The position numbers and the translations under genes were made by a program. 64,000 bases of DNA from Pieris napi (taxonomy: Eukaryota; Arthropoda; Insecta; Lepidoptera; Pieridae), in contig NC_062234.1 in assembly GCF_905475465.1 (NCBI RefSeq), forward strand, positions 13,787,001-13,851,000, written 5' to 3'. The number at the start of each line of letters is the position of its first letter. Position 1 is the first letter of the stretch. The notes under the pieces were generated by a model. That model saw nothing but the letters and a program-made list of their open reading frames with translations, did no database searches and was not told the origin of the DNA. Below are positions 35,170 through 45,641 of this stretch, in pieces.

Positions 35170-35469
35170 TGTTACATATTCATTGCACTCCCTTTGCCCC
35201 GCAAACCCAATACAAGTCACCTCTTACGAAACTACGCTATATAAGGAAAGGGACAAGAGAACCAACAGCTTTTGATCGGATACCTCATATCGGACCGGTC
35301 AAGTCTCAAGTAGTTAAGTTTATTATATAATATATTTATCGTGCACCTAATATCGGGCCGATTAAATAATTGTAATTAGTTAAGTTCATTATTTGTAAAA
35401 GTAATTAATTAAAGTAATTTTAATATATTTTGGTTTTTTTTGGAATCCACCGCTGGCCCTCACTTAATT
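35170..35469 (+). repeat. 5' LTR of errantivirus
   Basis: 300 bp, starting TGTTACATATTC and ending CTCACTTAATT. It includes 'ctatataagg', a TATA-like promoter element, about one third in. By eye identical to the 3' LTR. Confidence 0.95.
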
Positions 35470-35486
35470 GGCGCAGTCGGTAGGAT
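35469..35486 (+). other. primer binding site, tRNA-Ser type
   Basis: TGGCGCAGTCGGTAGGAT begins on the last base of the LTR. This is the PBS type of 17.6/297-like errantiviruses, complementary to a tRNA-Ser 3' end. Confidence 0.75.
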
Positions 35487-35837
35487 CGTCGAGTCAGTGC
35501 GCGTACTAAGTAATATACTCCGTAGATCGCCTACGTAGAGTACGCGAACTAATAGACTTTCAAGTTTTAATCGACGATTCACAAGAACCGAGGACAGCGG
35601 ACCACACACGGCGCATCCAGAAATCGATGACAAAAGGTGCCACCATCGTCGAAATGCATATGTGAGTTACACATTTCTTAACGATTGGTTGTTACATTCC
35701 TGTGTGTTCCCAAATCATCCAAAATTTTCCATCCTAGGAAAAACCGGGGAATCGAAGCCCCAAGAGTTGCCTCTCGCATCGAGCTGAGAGATCGCAATAG
35801 ACATTTAGATTATTTAGAAGATATTTTAGAAGATAAC

Positions 35838-37091
35838 ATGGAGCGCGAAGCTTCCCTTGAGAATTTTTCAATTGCACAAGATGCATTATTAGATAGGATT
35901 TTAAGAGCTTTAAAATTTGTGCCGAACTTCGACGGAAGTGCGTGTAATTTAACAAGATTTTTGAACTTATGTGACACGTTAGTAGTGACTTATGCCAAGC
36001 CAAGTCCGGGTAATGATGTTACAAATTTAGCATTAATTAATGGAATTATTAATAAAATAACGGGCGCTGCCGCCAGAGCCCTATCAACAAATGGGGCCCC
36101 TCAAAATTGGAGTGGCATAAGAAGCACTCTAATTAATAGCTTCTCAGATCACAGAGATGAGTCTACTCTTTATACTGATTTGTCACAATTAACGCAAGGA
36201 TCAGATAGCCCACATATATTTTATGAGCGTATACAAAATTTATTGAGTACAATCATTACATATGTAGAAGTTCATGATAAAATTGAGACCACTATTCAGG
36301 CTAAACGTAATTTATACAATAGCCTCGCGTTAAAAACGTATCTAAAAGGTTTGGAGGAACCTCTGGGCTCACGCATACGATGTATGAGACCAGAAACATT
36401 AGAAGTGGCGTTGCAATATGCAAAAGACGAGATGAACATAATTTACTTGCAAAACAAAAATACGAAGAGACAAAATTTTACACCTCAAATATCTAGCTCG
36501 CCTACTCTAAAACCTTATAGATACGATATTAATTCACAGTATCAAAAACCTTTTAACTTGCCAAGATTAAATAATGGTCAAAATTTTAACAATAATTCAT
36601 ATAAGCCTCATATGTACCAGCAGCAAGGTCCTTCAAGGACCCAACAAATGTTTAAAGCTTTGCCAAGGTCGAATATGTCTACGGGATTTAGAATTCCACC
36701 CCGTCAACCAATACCAATGAAAAATTACCCTCAACCCATGAGTGGTATTAGTCACCCTGCTGCTCGAGTTTTACCACCTACTCAGACTGGACATGACTGG
36801 AGGATTCATGGTAATCCACCCCCTAACAATTACTTTAAAACTCGACAGATTAATAATAACGAATTAAATGACCCTTATCTCTATAGCGACTATGACTATG
36901 ACAATGACGAATATCCATGTGACTTTCAACAATATGACCCTAACTACTTACCATATGACTGTTCAACAGCCGACGAATATAATATAACAGAGTATACTGA
37001 ACAACCGGAAACCATAAATTCTGAAAACAACGTGCCAGAACCATCCAAACAGGATTTTCCAAAGGATCGAAAGATAGTTTTCCCCGAATAG
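35838..37091 (+). CDS. gag: errantivirus Gag
   Basis: A 417-residue frame from the ATG at 35838 (MEREASLENF) to TAG 37089-37091. The frame is open upstream of this ATG but without another in-frame ATG. The product is rich in Asn/Gln/Pro in its second half with an acidic Tyr/Asp-rich tail (YSDYDYDNDEY). No CCHC zinc knuckle is seen, as in many insect errantiviruses. It would form the capsid. The frame ends just after a -1 slippery heptamer that leads into pol. Confidence 0.85.
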   Translation: MEREASLENFSIAQDALLDRILRALKFVPNFDGSACNLTRFLNLCDTLVVTYAKPSPGNDVTNLALINGIINKITGAAARALSTNGAPQNWSGIRSTLINSFSDHRDESTLYTDLSQLTQGSDSPHIFYERIQNLLSTIITYVEVHDKIETTIQAKRNLYNSLALKTYLKGLEEPLGSRIRCMRPETLEVALQYAKDEMNIIYLQNKNTKRQNFTPQISSSPTLKPYRYDINSQYQKPFNLPRLNNGQNFNNNSYKPHMYQQQGPSRTQQMFKALPRSNMSTGFRIPPRQPIPMKNYPQPMSGISHPAARVLPPTQTGHDWRIHGNPPPNNYFKTRQINNNELNDPYLYSDYDYDNDEYPCDFQQYDPNYLPYDCSTADEYNITEYTEQPETINSENNVPEPSKQDFPKDRKIVFPE

Positions 37092-38800
37092 AGTTAAATA
37101 TACAAAATCAGAGACAATTACCATTTATTCAAGTTCTAATTCACCCAGATCTCCCACCATTAAAATTTCTAATCGATACAGGTGCGAATCAATCTTTTAT
37201 AAGACCCGAAGCTATAGATACTTATTTTCCAAACTTTCCTTTAAACTTCGAACCATTTATTGTTTCAAACGTGCATGCTACTACCAAGAATGATTATACA
37301 ATATATATACCGTGTTTCAAAGAATTCAAAGACAATGCATGGATAAAATTATTCGTGTATAAATTCCATAATTATTTCGATGGACTAATTGGTTGTGATC
37401 TTCTTCAAAAATGGTCGGCAAAAATTGATTTAGAATCTAGAAAATTAATTACGAAGTTTGCATCTAACCCCCTTCATATGTACATGTCCCATAGTGTGAA
37501 TTTATGCGAAGCTATAATTCCAGCTAATTCTTCGAAATTAATACGTGTGCCTACTTCTATATCCAACGGTGATATATGTATTCAAGATCAAAAAGTCGGG
37601 AAATGCTACATAAATGAATGCATAACTACGGCAAATAATCATCACGCAATTTTAGAAATCTCTAATCCCACCAACAGTGATATTATAATTTCTTTGACGG
37701 AACCCATTAAAGCTCATATATTTAATGAACAAGTGTCATATGATACTTTTAATAACAATGCCCGAGCTCGCGACGTCTTATCGCGTTTGCGCATAGATCA
37801 TTTAAACGCAGAGGAGACAGCTAGTATAAAAAATATTTGTAGACAGTATTCAGACATTTTTCATCTTGAACACGAACCTTTGACATTTACTAATAAAATC
37901 AAACACTGTATTAATACGACCGATGAGTTGCCTGTTCATAGTAAAACCTATAGATATCCATATATACATCGTGACGAGGTTCAAAATCAAATAAAAAACA
38001 TGTTAGATCAAGGTATAATTAGACCTTCTACCTCCGCATGGAGTGCACCTATATGGATAGTGCCAAAGAAAAGTGACGCATCTGGAAAAGTTAAGTGGCG
38101 ATTAGTCATTGACTTTCGGAAGTTAAATGATAAAACGATTGACGACAAGTATCCGATTCCAAATATTACAGACATTCTAGATAAATTAGGTAAATGCCAA
38201 TATTTCTGTACATTAGATTTGGCTAGTGGCTTCCATCAAGTGGAAATGTCATCCAAGGACATTCACAAAACTGCATTTAGCGTAGAACATGGTCATTATG
38301 AATTCCTTCGAATGCCCATGGGCCTAAAAAATTCTCCATCTACTTTTCAACGTGTTATGGACAATGTTCTTCAAGGTCTAGTTAATAGGATATGTGTAAT
38401 TTATCTCGATGACATTTTAGTGTTTGGTACCTCCCTTCAGGAAATGATGACTAATCTTAAAGAAGTATTTGAACGCTTAAGAGATTCTAACTTTAAAATC
38501 CAAATGGATAAATCCGAATTCCTTAAACGAGAAACCCCTTATTTAGGTCATATAATTACGACCGAAGGTGTTAAACCTAACCCAGATAAGATCAAGGCCA
38601 TAGCAAATTATCCCATACCAAAAACAACAAAGCAAATTAAAGGCTTTTTAGGACTATTAGGTTACTATAGGAAATTTATTTCTGATTTCGCAAAAATCAC
38701 TAAACCTCTTACATCATGTCTAAAAAAAAGGCGCTACTATTACCTTATCTCCGGAATATATCAAATGTTTCGAACACTGCAAAACTTTATTAATGAATGA
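37025..38800 (+). CDS. pol: errantivirus Pol, first segment (protease and reverse transcriptase)
   Basis: The frame is open from 37025, lies in -1 phase to gag and overlaps it by 67 nt. There is no need for its own ATG, because entry is by slippage at 37079-37085. The protease has LIDTGA with the catalytic DTG at 37175-37183. RT follows, with LDLASGFHQV and the YLDD box at 38402-38413. The frame runs off line after an A8 run at 38722-38729: the C-terminal 20-odd codons to the stop at 38800 do not look like Pol, and the true continuation is in another frame (next entry). This copy therefore cannot make full Pol unless the extra base is a sequencing error. Confidence 0.88.
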   Translation, partial: KQRARTIQTGFSKGSKDSFPRIELNIQNQRQLPFIQVLIHPDLPPLKFLIDTGANQSFIRPEAIDTYFPNFPLNFEPFIVSNVHATTKNDYTIYIPCFKEFKDNAWIKLFVYKFHNYFDGLIGCDLLQKWSAKIDLESRKLITKFASNPLHMYMSHSVNLCEAIIPANSSKLIRVPTSISNGDICIQDQKVGKCYINECITTANNHHAILEISNPTNSDIIISLTEPIKAHIFNEQVSYDTFNNNARARDVLSRLRIDHLNAEETASIKNICRQYSDIFHLEHEPLTFTNKIKHCINTTDELPVHSKTYRYPYIHRDEVQNQIKNMLDQGIIRPSTSAWSAPIWIVPKKSDASGKVKWRLVIDFRKLNDKTIDDKYPIPNITDILDKLGKCQYFCTLDLASGFHQVEMSSKDIHKTAFSVEHGHYEFLRMPMGLKNSPSTFQRVMDNVLQGLVNRICVIYLDDILVFGTSLQEMMTNLKEVFERLRDSNFKIQMDKSEFLKRETPYLGHIITTEGVKPNPDKIKAIANYPIPKTTKQIKGFLGLLGYYRKFISDFAKITKPLTSCLKKRRYYYLISGIYQMFRTLQNFINE

Positions 38801-40820
38801 TCCTATCCTACAGTACCCCGATTTTACAAAAGATTTTATACTAACGACAGACGCATCAAATATCGCATTAGGAGCCGTTTTATCCCAAGGTTCAATAGGT
38901 AGCGATAGACCCATAGCATACGCATCCAGGACTCTTAATACTAGTGAACAAAATTATTCAACGATAGAGAAAGAGTTATTAGCCATAGTTTGGGCTACTA
39001 AGTATTTCAGGCCATACCTTTTTGGGCGTAAGTTTCGCATTGTCACCGACCATAAGCCTTTGCAATGGCTTATGAATTTAAAGGAGCCAAATTCCCGTTT
39101 AACAAGGTGGAAACTAAAACTCGCAGAGTACGATTTTACTGTAATATATAAAAAGGGTAAGTGTAATACGAACGCTGACGCGCTATCGCGTATTGAAATA
39201 CACAATGACGAAGCTATGTCCTTAATAGTTAATACGTCACGGGACCCGCGTCGTCATAGTACCTCATCGACACTTACAGCAGCCTCACAGAATAGCAAAT
39301 CTTCCTCATCCACTCTGACAGCACCTGAAACACGTGAATTCCAATCACCACAGAGTTCGTCGCATACTGAAACCGCTCATACTAGCTCTGAAAATCCCAT
39401 TCTTGAGATTCCTATTAGCGATGACCCTTTAAATAAATTCCGCAGACAGATATTAATTAATATAGTTAATCACTTACCTAGAGTGAAGCCCGTCATTAGT
39501 AAACCATTCGAAAAATTCTCTCTCATTTCAGTTCAAGTTCATGTAGACAACCTAGAACAAGGAACTATCGACCTCATTAAAAAATATGTTGATCCAAATA
39601 TCCGTACAGCAATTTTAGTCCAGCCAATAGATAGAATGCTTCATATTGTTCCAATTATTCAAAGAACTTTTAGAAGTTCCTCTATGAAAATATTACTCGT
39701 CAAACGGCAAACAGAGAACGTATCAGATTATCTAAACCAACAGGATACTATTAGGAAATATCACGAAGGTAAAACCAACCACCGTGGTATCAATGAGACG
39801 TATCACTCTTTGTCGCAACGTTATTTTTGGCCTAATATGAAATCAGATATAACAGAATATATAAATCGATGTTCAGTATGTAATTGTGCGAAATACGATC
39901 GCAACCCAATACAGCAACAGTTTAAAATTGTACCTCCGCCATCAAAACCCTTTGACATGCTACATGTAGATGTATTAACTATAGAACAAGAAAAATATTT
40001 AACTTTAATAGACGCATTTTCCAGATATGCACAGGCGTATCGTATAAGCGACTGTACAGCCCCTAATATCGTAAAATCATTGCTAACGTTCATCACCCAT
40101 CACGGTTCACCGATGTCCTTGACTACTGACCAAGGAACCGAGTTTACGAATCAAGTTGTAACTGAATTTTTACGTCTTCACAAAATACACCATCATAAGA
40201 TCGCTGCACACACCCCAAATGAAAACGGCATGATAGAACGTTTCCATAGTACTCTCTTAGAACATCTCCGAATATTAAAATTAAAACATAAGAATGAATC
40301 TGCCACCAATTTAGTACCTTACGCAATTTTAGCATATAATAGTTCCATACATAGTTTAACTAAATGTAGACCCTATGACTTAATCACTGGACATTACGAC
40401 CCAAGAGATCCCACTGATTTAAATTTATCCGAACGTTTATTACAACAATATATGCAAAACCATCATAGTAAAATGGAAACAGTATATCGACTTATACATG
40501 ACTCATCGTTTGCCGAACGCGAAGCGATTATGACGCAACGAAATACTCACAGAGAACCCGAAGTACAGTATGAACCCGACCAAGAGATATATGTACGAAA
40601 TCCGATGGCAGCTAGACAAAAGCTAGCCACGCGCTATACACAAGATAAAGTCATAGCTAACTTACCTATACATATATATACTTCACGCAGACGCGGACCG
40701 GTAGCGAAATCTAGATTAAAACGACAAAAGACACATAAAGATTCTACTTTGTTACAGGTACCTAATACTGACTCTGACAACCCTAGCCCAAGCGCAAGAA
40801 ATTCGACTCGACAGCCTTGA
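38730..40820 (+). CDS. pol: errantivirus Pol, second segment (RNase H and integrase), frame-shifted from the first
   Basis: Continues Pol in the frame reached if the A run at 38722-38729 is one base too long. RNase H has TTDASN with its Asp at 38850. The integrase has an HHCC zinc-binding N-domain (HEG...HRG...CSVCNCAK) and the D,D,E core: HVDVL, TTDQGTEF and ENGMIERFH. It ends at TGA 40818-40820, overlapping the start of the env exon by about 60 nt. An in-frame ATG occurs at 38793 but is unlikely to be used as a start. Confidence 0.88.
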   Translation, partial: GATITLSPEYIKCFEHCKTLLMNDPILQYPDFTKDFILTTDASNIALGAVLSQGSIGSDRPIAYASRTLNTSEQNYSTIEKELLAIVWATKYFRPYLFGRKFRIVTDHKPLQWLMNLKEPNSRLTRWKLKLAEYDFTVIYKKGKCNTNADALSRIEIHNDEAMSLIVNTSRDPRRHSTSSTLTAASQNSKSSSSTLTAPETREFQSPQSSSHTETAHTSSENPILEIPISDDPLNKFRRQILINIVNHLPRVKPVISKPFEKFSLISVQVHVDNLEQGTIDLIKKYVDPNIRTAILVQPIDRMLHIVPIIQRTFRSSSMKILLVKRQTENVSDYLNQQDTIRKYHEGKTNHRGINETYHSLSQRYFWPNMKSDITEYINRCSVCNCAKYDRNPIQQQFKIVPPPSKPFDMLHVDVLTIEQEKYLTLIDAFSRYAQAYRISDCTAPNIVKSLLTFITHHGSPMSLTTDQGTEFTNQVVTEFLRLHKIHHHKIAAHTPNENGMIERFHSTLLEHLRILKLKHKNESATNLVPYAILAYNSSIHSLTKCRPYDLITGHYDPRDPTDLNLSERLLQQYMQNHHSKMETVYRLIHDSSFAEREAIMTQRNTHREPEVQYEPDQEIYVRNPMAARQKLATRYTQDKVIANLPIHIYTSRRRGPVAKSRLKRQKTHKDSTLLQVPNTDSDNPSPSARNSTRQP

Positions 40821-42435
40821 CAATGGACCTGGCTTATTTCCCTTTAAATTAGGAGATACTAAAATCATTTCTCACCATCATGTTTTCCTGAAAGACATTA
40901 ACATAGACCTAATAGAACAACAAGTTCTTGACTTGCAGACAAAATTGACTGAAACTATACATAGACTACCGAACGGTTACTCATTACGTTTCAAGAGCCA
41001 AACCGATTTTATTAATAATAAATTAAATAAAGTTATGTTACAGTTAAAATCATTCGAACCCGACTCCAGGGTTAAACGAGGCATCATTAATCCATTGGGT
41101 ACTCTTATCAAGTTTATTTCTGGGAATCTCGATCATAATGACGCTCTGAGATATGAGACAGCTATTCATATTTTAAAATCGAATAATAAAGAATTAACTT
41201 CTAGTTTTAATCAACATATTTCACTTTTTAAAGAATATAGCATACAACAAACTCACGTATTAAATAATTTAACAGATAATCAAATAAAATTAAGTAAAGC
41301 CCTTAACTATATAATAAACATGTCTAACTCGGACAATCAAAGCGTAATTCGATACTCCCGCCTGTCGCTAATATTCAACATTATAAGCGATAACGTGCAG
41401 GAATTATATAATGAGATAATTAGAATAGAAAATATATTAGCTTTTAGTCGCACTATGTCTTTGCACCATTCTATATTAAATATTAATGATTTAAAAATAA
41501 TGTTAAGAAAATTAAAAAATCTGTATGGCACAGATCAAATTTTAGATTTGGAGATAAGAAACTTTTATGATATAATTAGCTTAGGTTCATATTATATAGA
41601 CAGGAAAATAGTGGTTGTCCTTAGCTTTCCTATTACCTTACCTTCAATATTCCAACTTTATCGATTGTGTCCTGTACCTAATATACATTCTCAGGTAATT
41701 ATCCCGTCCTATCCATATGTAGCAACTAATACTAAAGAATTTGTGTACATAGAGACAGAATGTCCGAAGATCAACAGGTGGCACATATGCGAGCAAAAAC
41801 TACGTCATCAAATGAAGAGTAAAAAGGACTGCATCTACGAAATTATCCATTCTCAAGAAATAGACAAATCATGTTCCTCAACGCCTATTACTATGTATAA
41901 AGAAGCTCTTACGGAACTAGACAGTCAGCACTATATAATATCATTCCCAAAACCTACAAAAGTTCAACTCGTCTGTTCCCACGAAAAATATGAAATACTT
42001 CACGGCAGCTATTTCGCAACAATACCTAAATCATGTATGCTAAAATCCGCAGAAATTACGGCCACCAACATCGACGACCGAGTTAAAGGAAGCGGTGTCG
42101 AAATCATTAATTTTCCTCGAATGGACAACATCATTCAACAAAATCAACCAGGTGTCCAACTTAATTCAATCGATCTCACGAAGTTACACAATATGCAAAA
42201 TGGAATTACAATGAAAGCACCGGCGAAAACATATGATTCATCAAACATAATATACCACACAACGATTCCTTTGTACTTCGCTATGACCACACTCCTGGGC
42301 GCAGCTGTACTTTTCTTCGTACTCCGATATCGCCGAAATACATCTTCGAAGCCGATTTCAAAAACGGATAATAAGAACATGTCTGCGCAAGAACTTCGAG
42401 CCGCAACTTTTGCTATAGACATCAATAGCAAATAG
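40758..42435 (+). CDS. env: errantivirus Env (spliced)
   Basis: The open env frame runs from 40758 to TAG 42433-42435. The first internal Met is at 40933, but the frame extends upstream to an acceptor TTGTTACAG|G at 40757/40758. A donor (GTGAGT at 35662) lies eight bases after the start of an ATG at 35654 in the gag leader. This donor-acceptor pair would supply a start codon in the env frame and a short hydrophobic leader, i.e. a signal peptide. Other visible Env features are a furin-type R-x-K-R site ending at 41079 with a fusion-peptide-like stretch after it, and a transmembrane helix (about 42270-42330) followed by a short basic tail. Open throughout. The product would be a type I membrane glycoprotein. 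Confidence 0.85.
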
Positions 42436-42446
42436 TTGCTCATCTT

Positions 42447-42456
42447 ACGGGGGAGA
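42447..42456 (+). other. polypurine tract
   Basis: A purine run ACGGGGGAGA ends exactly where the 3' LTR TGTTAC begins, as needed for plus-strand priming. Confidence 0.75.
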
Positions 42457-42756
42457 TGTTACATATTCATTGCACTCCCTTTGCCCCGCAAACCCAATAC
42501 AAGTCACCTCTTACGAAACTACGCTATATAAGGAAAGGGACAAGAGAACCAACAGCTTTTGATCGGATACCTCATATCGGACCGGTCAAGTCTCAAGTAG
42601 TTAAGTTTATTATATAATATATTTATCGTGCACCTAATATCGGGCCGATTAAATAATTGTAATTAGTTAAGTTCATTATTTGTAAAAGTAATTAATTAAA
42701 GTAATTTTAATATATTTTGGTTTTTTTTGGAATCCACCGCTGGCCCTCACTTAATT
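42457..42756 (+). repeat. 3' LTR of errantivirus
   Basis: 300 bp, by eye identical to the 5' LTR, followed by the CGTT target duplication. Confidence 0.95.
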
Positions 42757-42760
42757 CGTT

Positions 42761-44429
42761 CTACTATTCCTATTCAGACAATAAATAATAAATGACAAAA
42801 TAAACACGACAGTAACAATATACTAACACTAATAATAACAGCCAATGTGTAATTGAAATCGCTTATCAAAGATGTTGATAATAAAACGTCATTCTTATTA
42901 TAAAATCCAACTTAATCTAGAACCCTAAAAGTATTGTAATAGTAAAATATGTTTATTATTGGTTATGGATGGCAATAGCATAAATATTTCGTTATATAAA
43001 TTACTTCAAGTCATCAAATTAAGTCAAGTATAGAGAGTAAGACCAGAAACGCCAGCTACATGGCGTGAGTATTAGAGAATGCAATCTCGAGTAGAAATCT
43101 CTAATTCGAGATCTCATGGTATTATTAATTACAATCTCGTAAGTTCTCGGTATTTTCGAGATCGAACGTCCTTTCGAGGTATAAATCGATCAATGGACAC
43201 TTAACACCATGAAAACAGCTGTCATGAAGATGATTTTGAGATAGGACAATATTTTAAGGAAAAACAAAGTATTGTTACTCATATTTATTATAACTGTTTC
43301 TATTATTTATAATAAATCATCTTTAAATTACACGGATTCTCAAATAAAACAATTGCTTTCATTCAACGCTCAGAGATACGCTTGTTCATCGAAGATGTTA
43401 ATTTTTTGATACTAGGTACTGACACTTAATCTCGTTAATCCAACGAGATTTCGTCATGTTTCGCTTCGGGATTGATCTCGAAAAATCGCACGAGATCTGG
43501 CGAGATTGGGCTTGCGTTCCCAAGTAAGTATCTTGGTAGCATATTTTTTCTTAGACCTGGTGGGTATGTAATCAGTATCAATAACAAAACATATAATATA
43601 TAATGTTTTACGATTTCAATTTATTGAGTTTTACATGCTATCTATCTATTATCTAGTGCTATAATTTTAATATCATTTATATATTGTATAATAAAAATGG
43701 TGTTTCCGATTCAGTTATACATGAGGTAAGAGGTTATACAAATTGTAATTAAAACACGTGCTGGAGCTATATTACTGCATCTCCTGCTAATTAAACTTAA
43801 ATTATTTTTGGTTCGCATTCCATTTTGTCAAACGGTCCAGATTATACGTGCAGAACACGTGGAGCAACGTGGAGGCCACAAGGAAGCCTAATAACGGATG
43901 TAAATATGAACTTTACGTATGAGGAGAACTTTAAATATATTTAAAATGATGCCACTGTACGATTGGGGAACTTTAGCCGATGTTACGTTTTTACCCAATT
44001 TATAAATGGTCAAATACAAAACATACAGTTCAAATTCAGCAGAAATTCAACGGCATTTTCCAAATTCCGTCAGCAAAAACCAACGAGTTAAGGCACCTCT
44101 CATTCGAATTCCTCGCGAATGTAAGGGAATAAACTATTACGTATCCAGCTCGTATATTAGGGCTAGCTATAAGAGTATATGCTTCGGGCTGATCAATGAA
44201 AAAAATAAGTATTGTTAAGTTTCTATCTGATACCTAATCCGCAATGTTAAGCAAAAATTACTAGTAAAATCTAAAATTGGAATTCTAATATTTTTACTGT
44301 ATCTTGTTAATTTTTTTAACATTATTGTAACATATATTGTAGATAAAGCATTATATATGTTGTGGTGAACTTTAATAAATACATAAATATGAGGTAAAGA
44401 TCACAATGGGCGATAGCTATTGCCTCATA
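42761..44429. other. intergenic; includes a cluster of ATCTCG/CGAGAT motifs
   Basis: AT-rich with no gene seen. Between about 43080 and 43510 there are nine occurrences of ATCTCG or its complement CGAGAT, far above expectation in DNA this AT-rich. The frame at 44006-44218 has no support. The 3' part (about 44330-44395) resembles the sequence at 35105-35150 ('tgtggt...actttaataaata'), suggesting a further small repeat family. Confidence 0.4.
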
Positions 44430-44821
44430 TCTATATATATAAAAAGAAAATGGTGTTCGTATGAGGCTCTTTCACGCTTAAACCACTGATCGTATCCACA
44501 TGAAACTACCACCATTCGATGCGAAATTTTTCCTAGATGTTTTATGGCTATTTATGTTTTTAATTCCAACGTTCCTTCATTTTTTTATTGCTGTTTTACT
44601 TTTATGAAAATTTATCCATACGGACTTCACCGCGGAAACATTCGGGGAGGCTTCCTAGAACCTCTAAACGTCAACATCTGTTAAAAACTCGATTTTCGAA
44701 ATATTTCAATTTTCTTAGCGGGAAGTTAAAAAGAAGAATAATAAAAATATGAAAAAAAATAAAATAATGAAACATAACATTTATTTTAATTCGTCCAGCA
44801 AAGCGGGCGCGAAACGGCTAG
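44430..44821 (+). mobile_element. non-autonomous Helitron
   Basis: Starts A|TCTATATATATAAAAAG and ends GGGCGCGAAACGGCTAG|T, the classic lepidopteran Helitron ends (TC...CTAG inserted between A and T). The interior contains 'cacgcttaaaccactgatcg' and 'catacggacttcaccgcgg'. No Rep/helicase coding. Confidence 0.75.
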
Positions 44822-45115
44822 TGACATATAAATGTATCGTGCTTGTTCTGTCCTAATAAAAACGTAACGATTCATTTTTATTTGAAAACGGCTTTGAATG
44901 TCTTCGTGGAATTCCGAAGTATATGGACGTAAAAAGATTTTTCATCTTTAGGAATTTCTATAATCTCACAACTTAATCATTTCCGGTAGCAAAAGAATGT
45001 TCTCGAATTTAATGTGTCATATCTTTCATATCTAAAGTACGAGCAATTTCGAGCAATTGAAGATATTTTATGATTTTATTAATTTATTTCTTGTCACCGA
45101 TAGCAGAATAAAGAG

Positions 45116-45171
45116 TATAAAAACCGATGCATATTTAACATATTGTATTATTGCAAAATTGTGATCTAATT
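45116..45171 (+). promoter_or_regulatory. TATA promoter and tiny non-coding exon 1 of repeat-protein gene 1
   Basis: TATAAAAA at 45116-45123 is followed at normal distance by the predicted start (about 45146) and a donor AATT|GTGAGT at 45171/45172. The layout (TATA, exon of about 25 nt, intron ending just before the ATG) is the same as in the three paralogues. Confidence 0.5.
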
Positions 45172-45641
45172 GTGAGTATTATTTTCTAACAATAATTGTT
45201 TATTAACAAATAAAAACAATATATTATATTTCATTATTCTTTTAATTGTATAAAAAATGTTTTCAAGCATATTAATTATTATTATCAAGAAATATTAATT
45301 ATTGTTTCTTACTCTACTTAATTAACAATTGCGCATATAATTATTCACTTACTTCATAATATCAATTGTATTGTCTATCGCATTGATACAATGACAGCCA
45401 CTGTGTTAATTTTCTTGTTGCGAAAAAATAAAACAAATATGTAGTAAATATTTTCGAAGTTGACTTCAACTACAAGCTTATACTTATAGTTTGGGTATTA
45501 AAAACCCTAAAGGGTTATAAAAATTTAATTTTACAACAATGTAAACATATATTGGTTACGATTTTTCATCAAACAAAAAATACAATATAAATATCAGTCA
45601 AAAACGATTTGTCTTACTATAGAATATTGTTGCAGGCAAAT

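Larger units (their letters stand above)
35166..42760 (+). mobile_element. full-length errantivirus (Ty3/gypsy, TED-like) with env
   Basis: A 7,587-bp LTR element (35170-42756) flanked by a 4-bp CGTT target duplication (35166-35169, 42757-42760). Order: 5' LTR, tRNA-Ser-type primer site, gag, protease-RT-RNase H-integrase, env, polypurine tract, 3' LTR. Comparing the two 300-bp LTRs by eye I find no difference, so insertion is very recent. Gag and pol are in -1 relation with a slip site. Pol carries one extra break in an A8 run. Env is open. The order and the spliced env are those of insect errantiviruses. It lies between HMG-CoA synthase and the repeat-protein cluster and interrupts no recognised gene. 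Confidence 0.93.
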
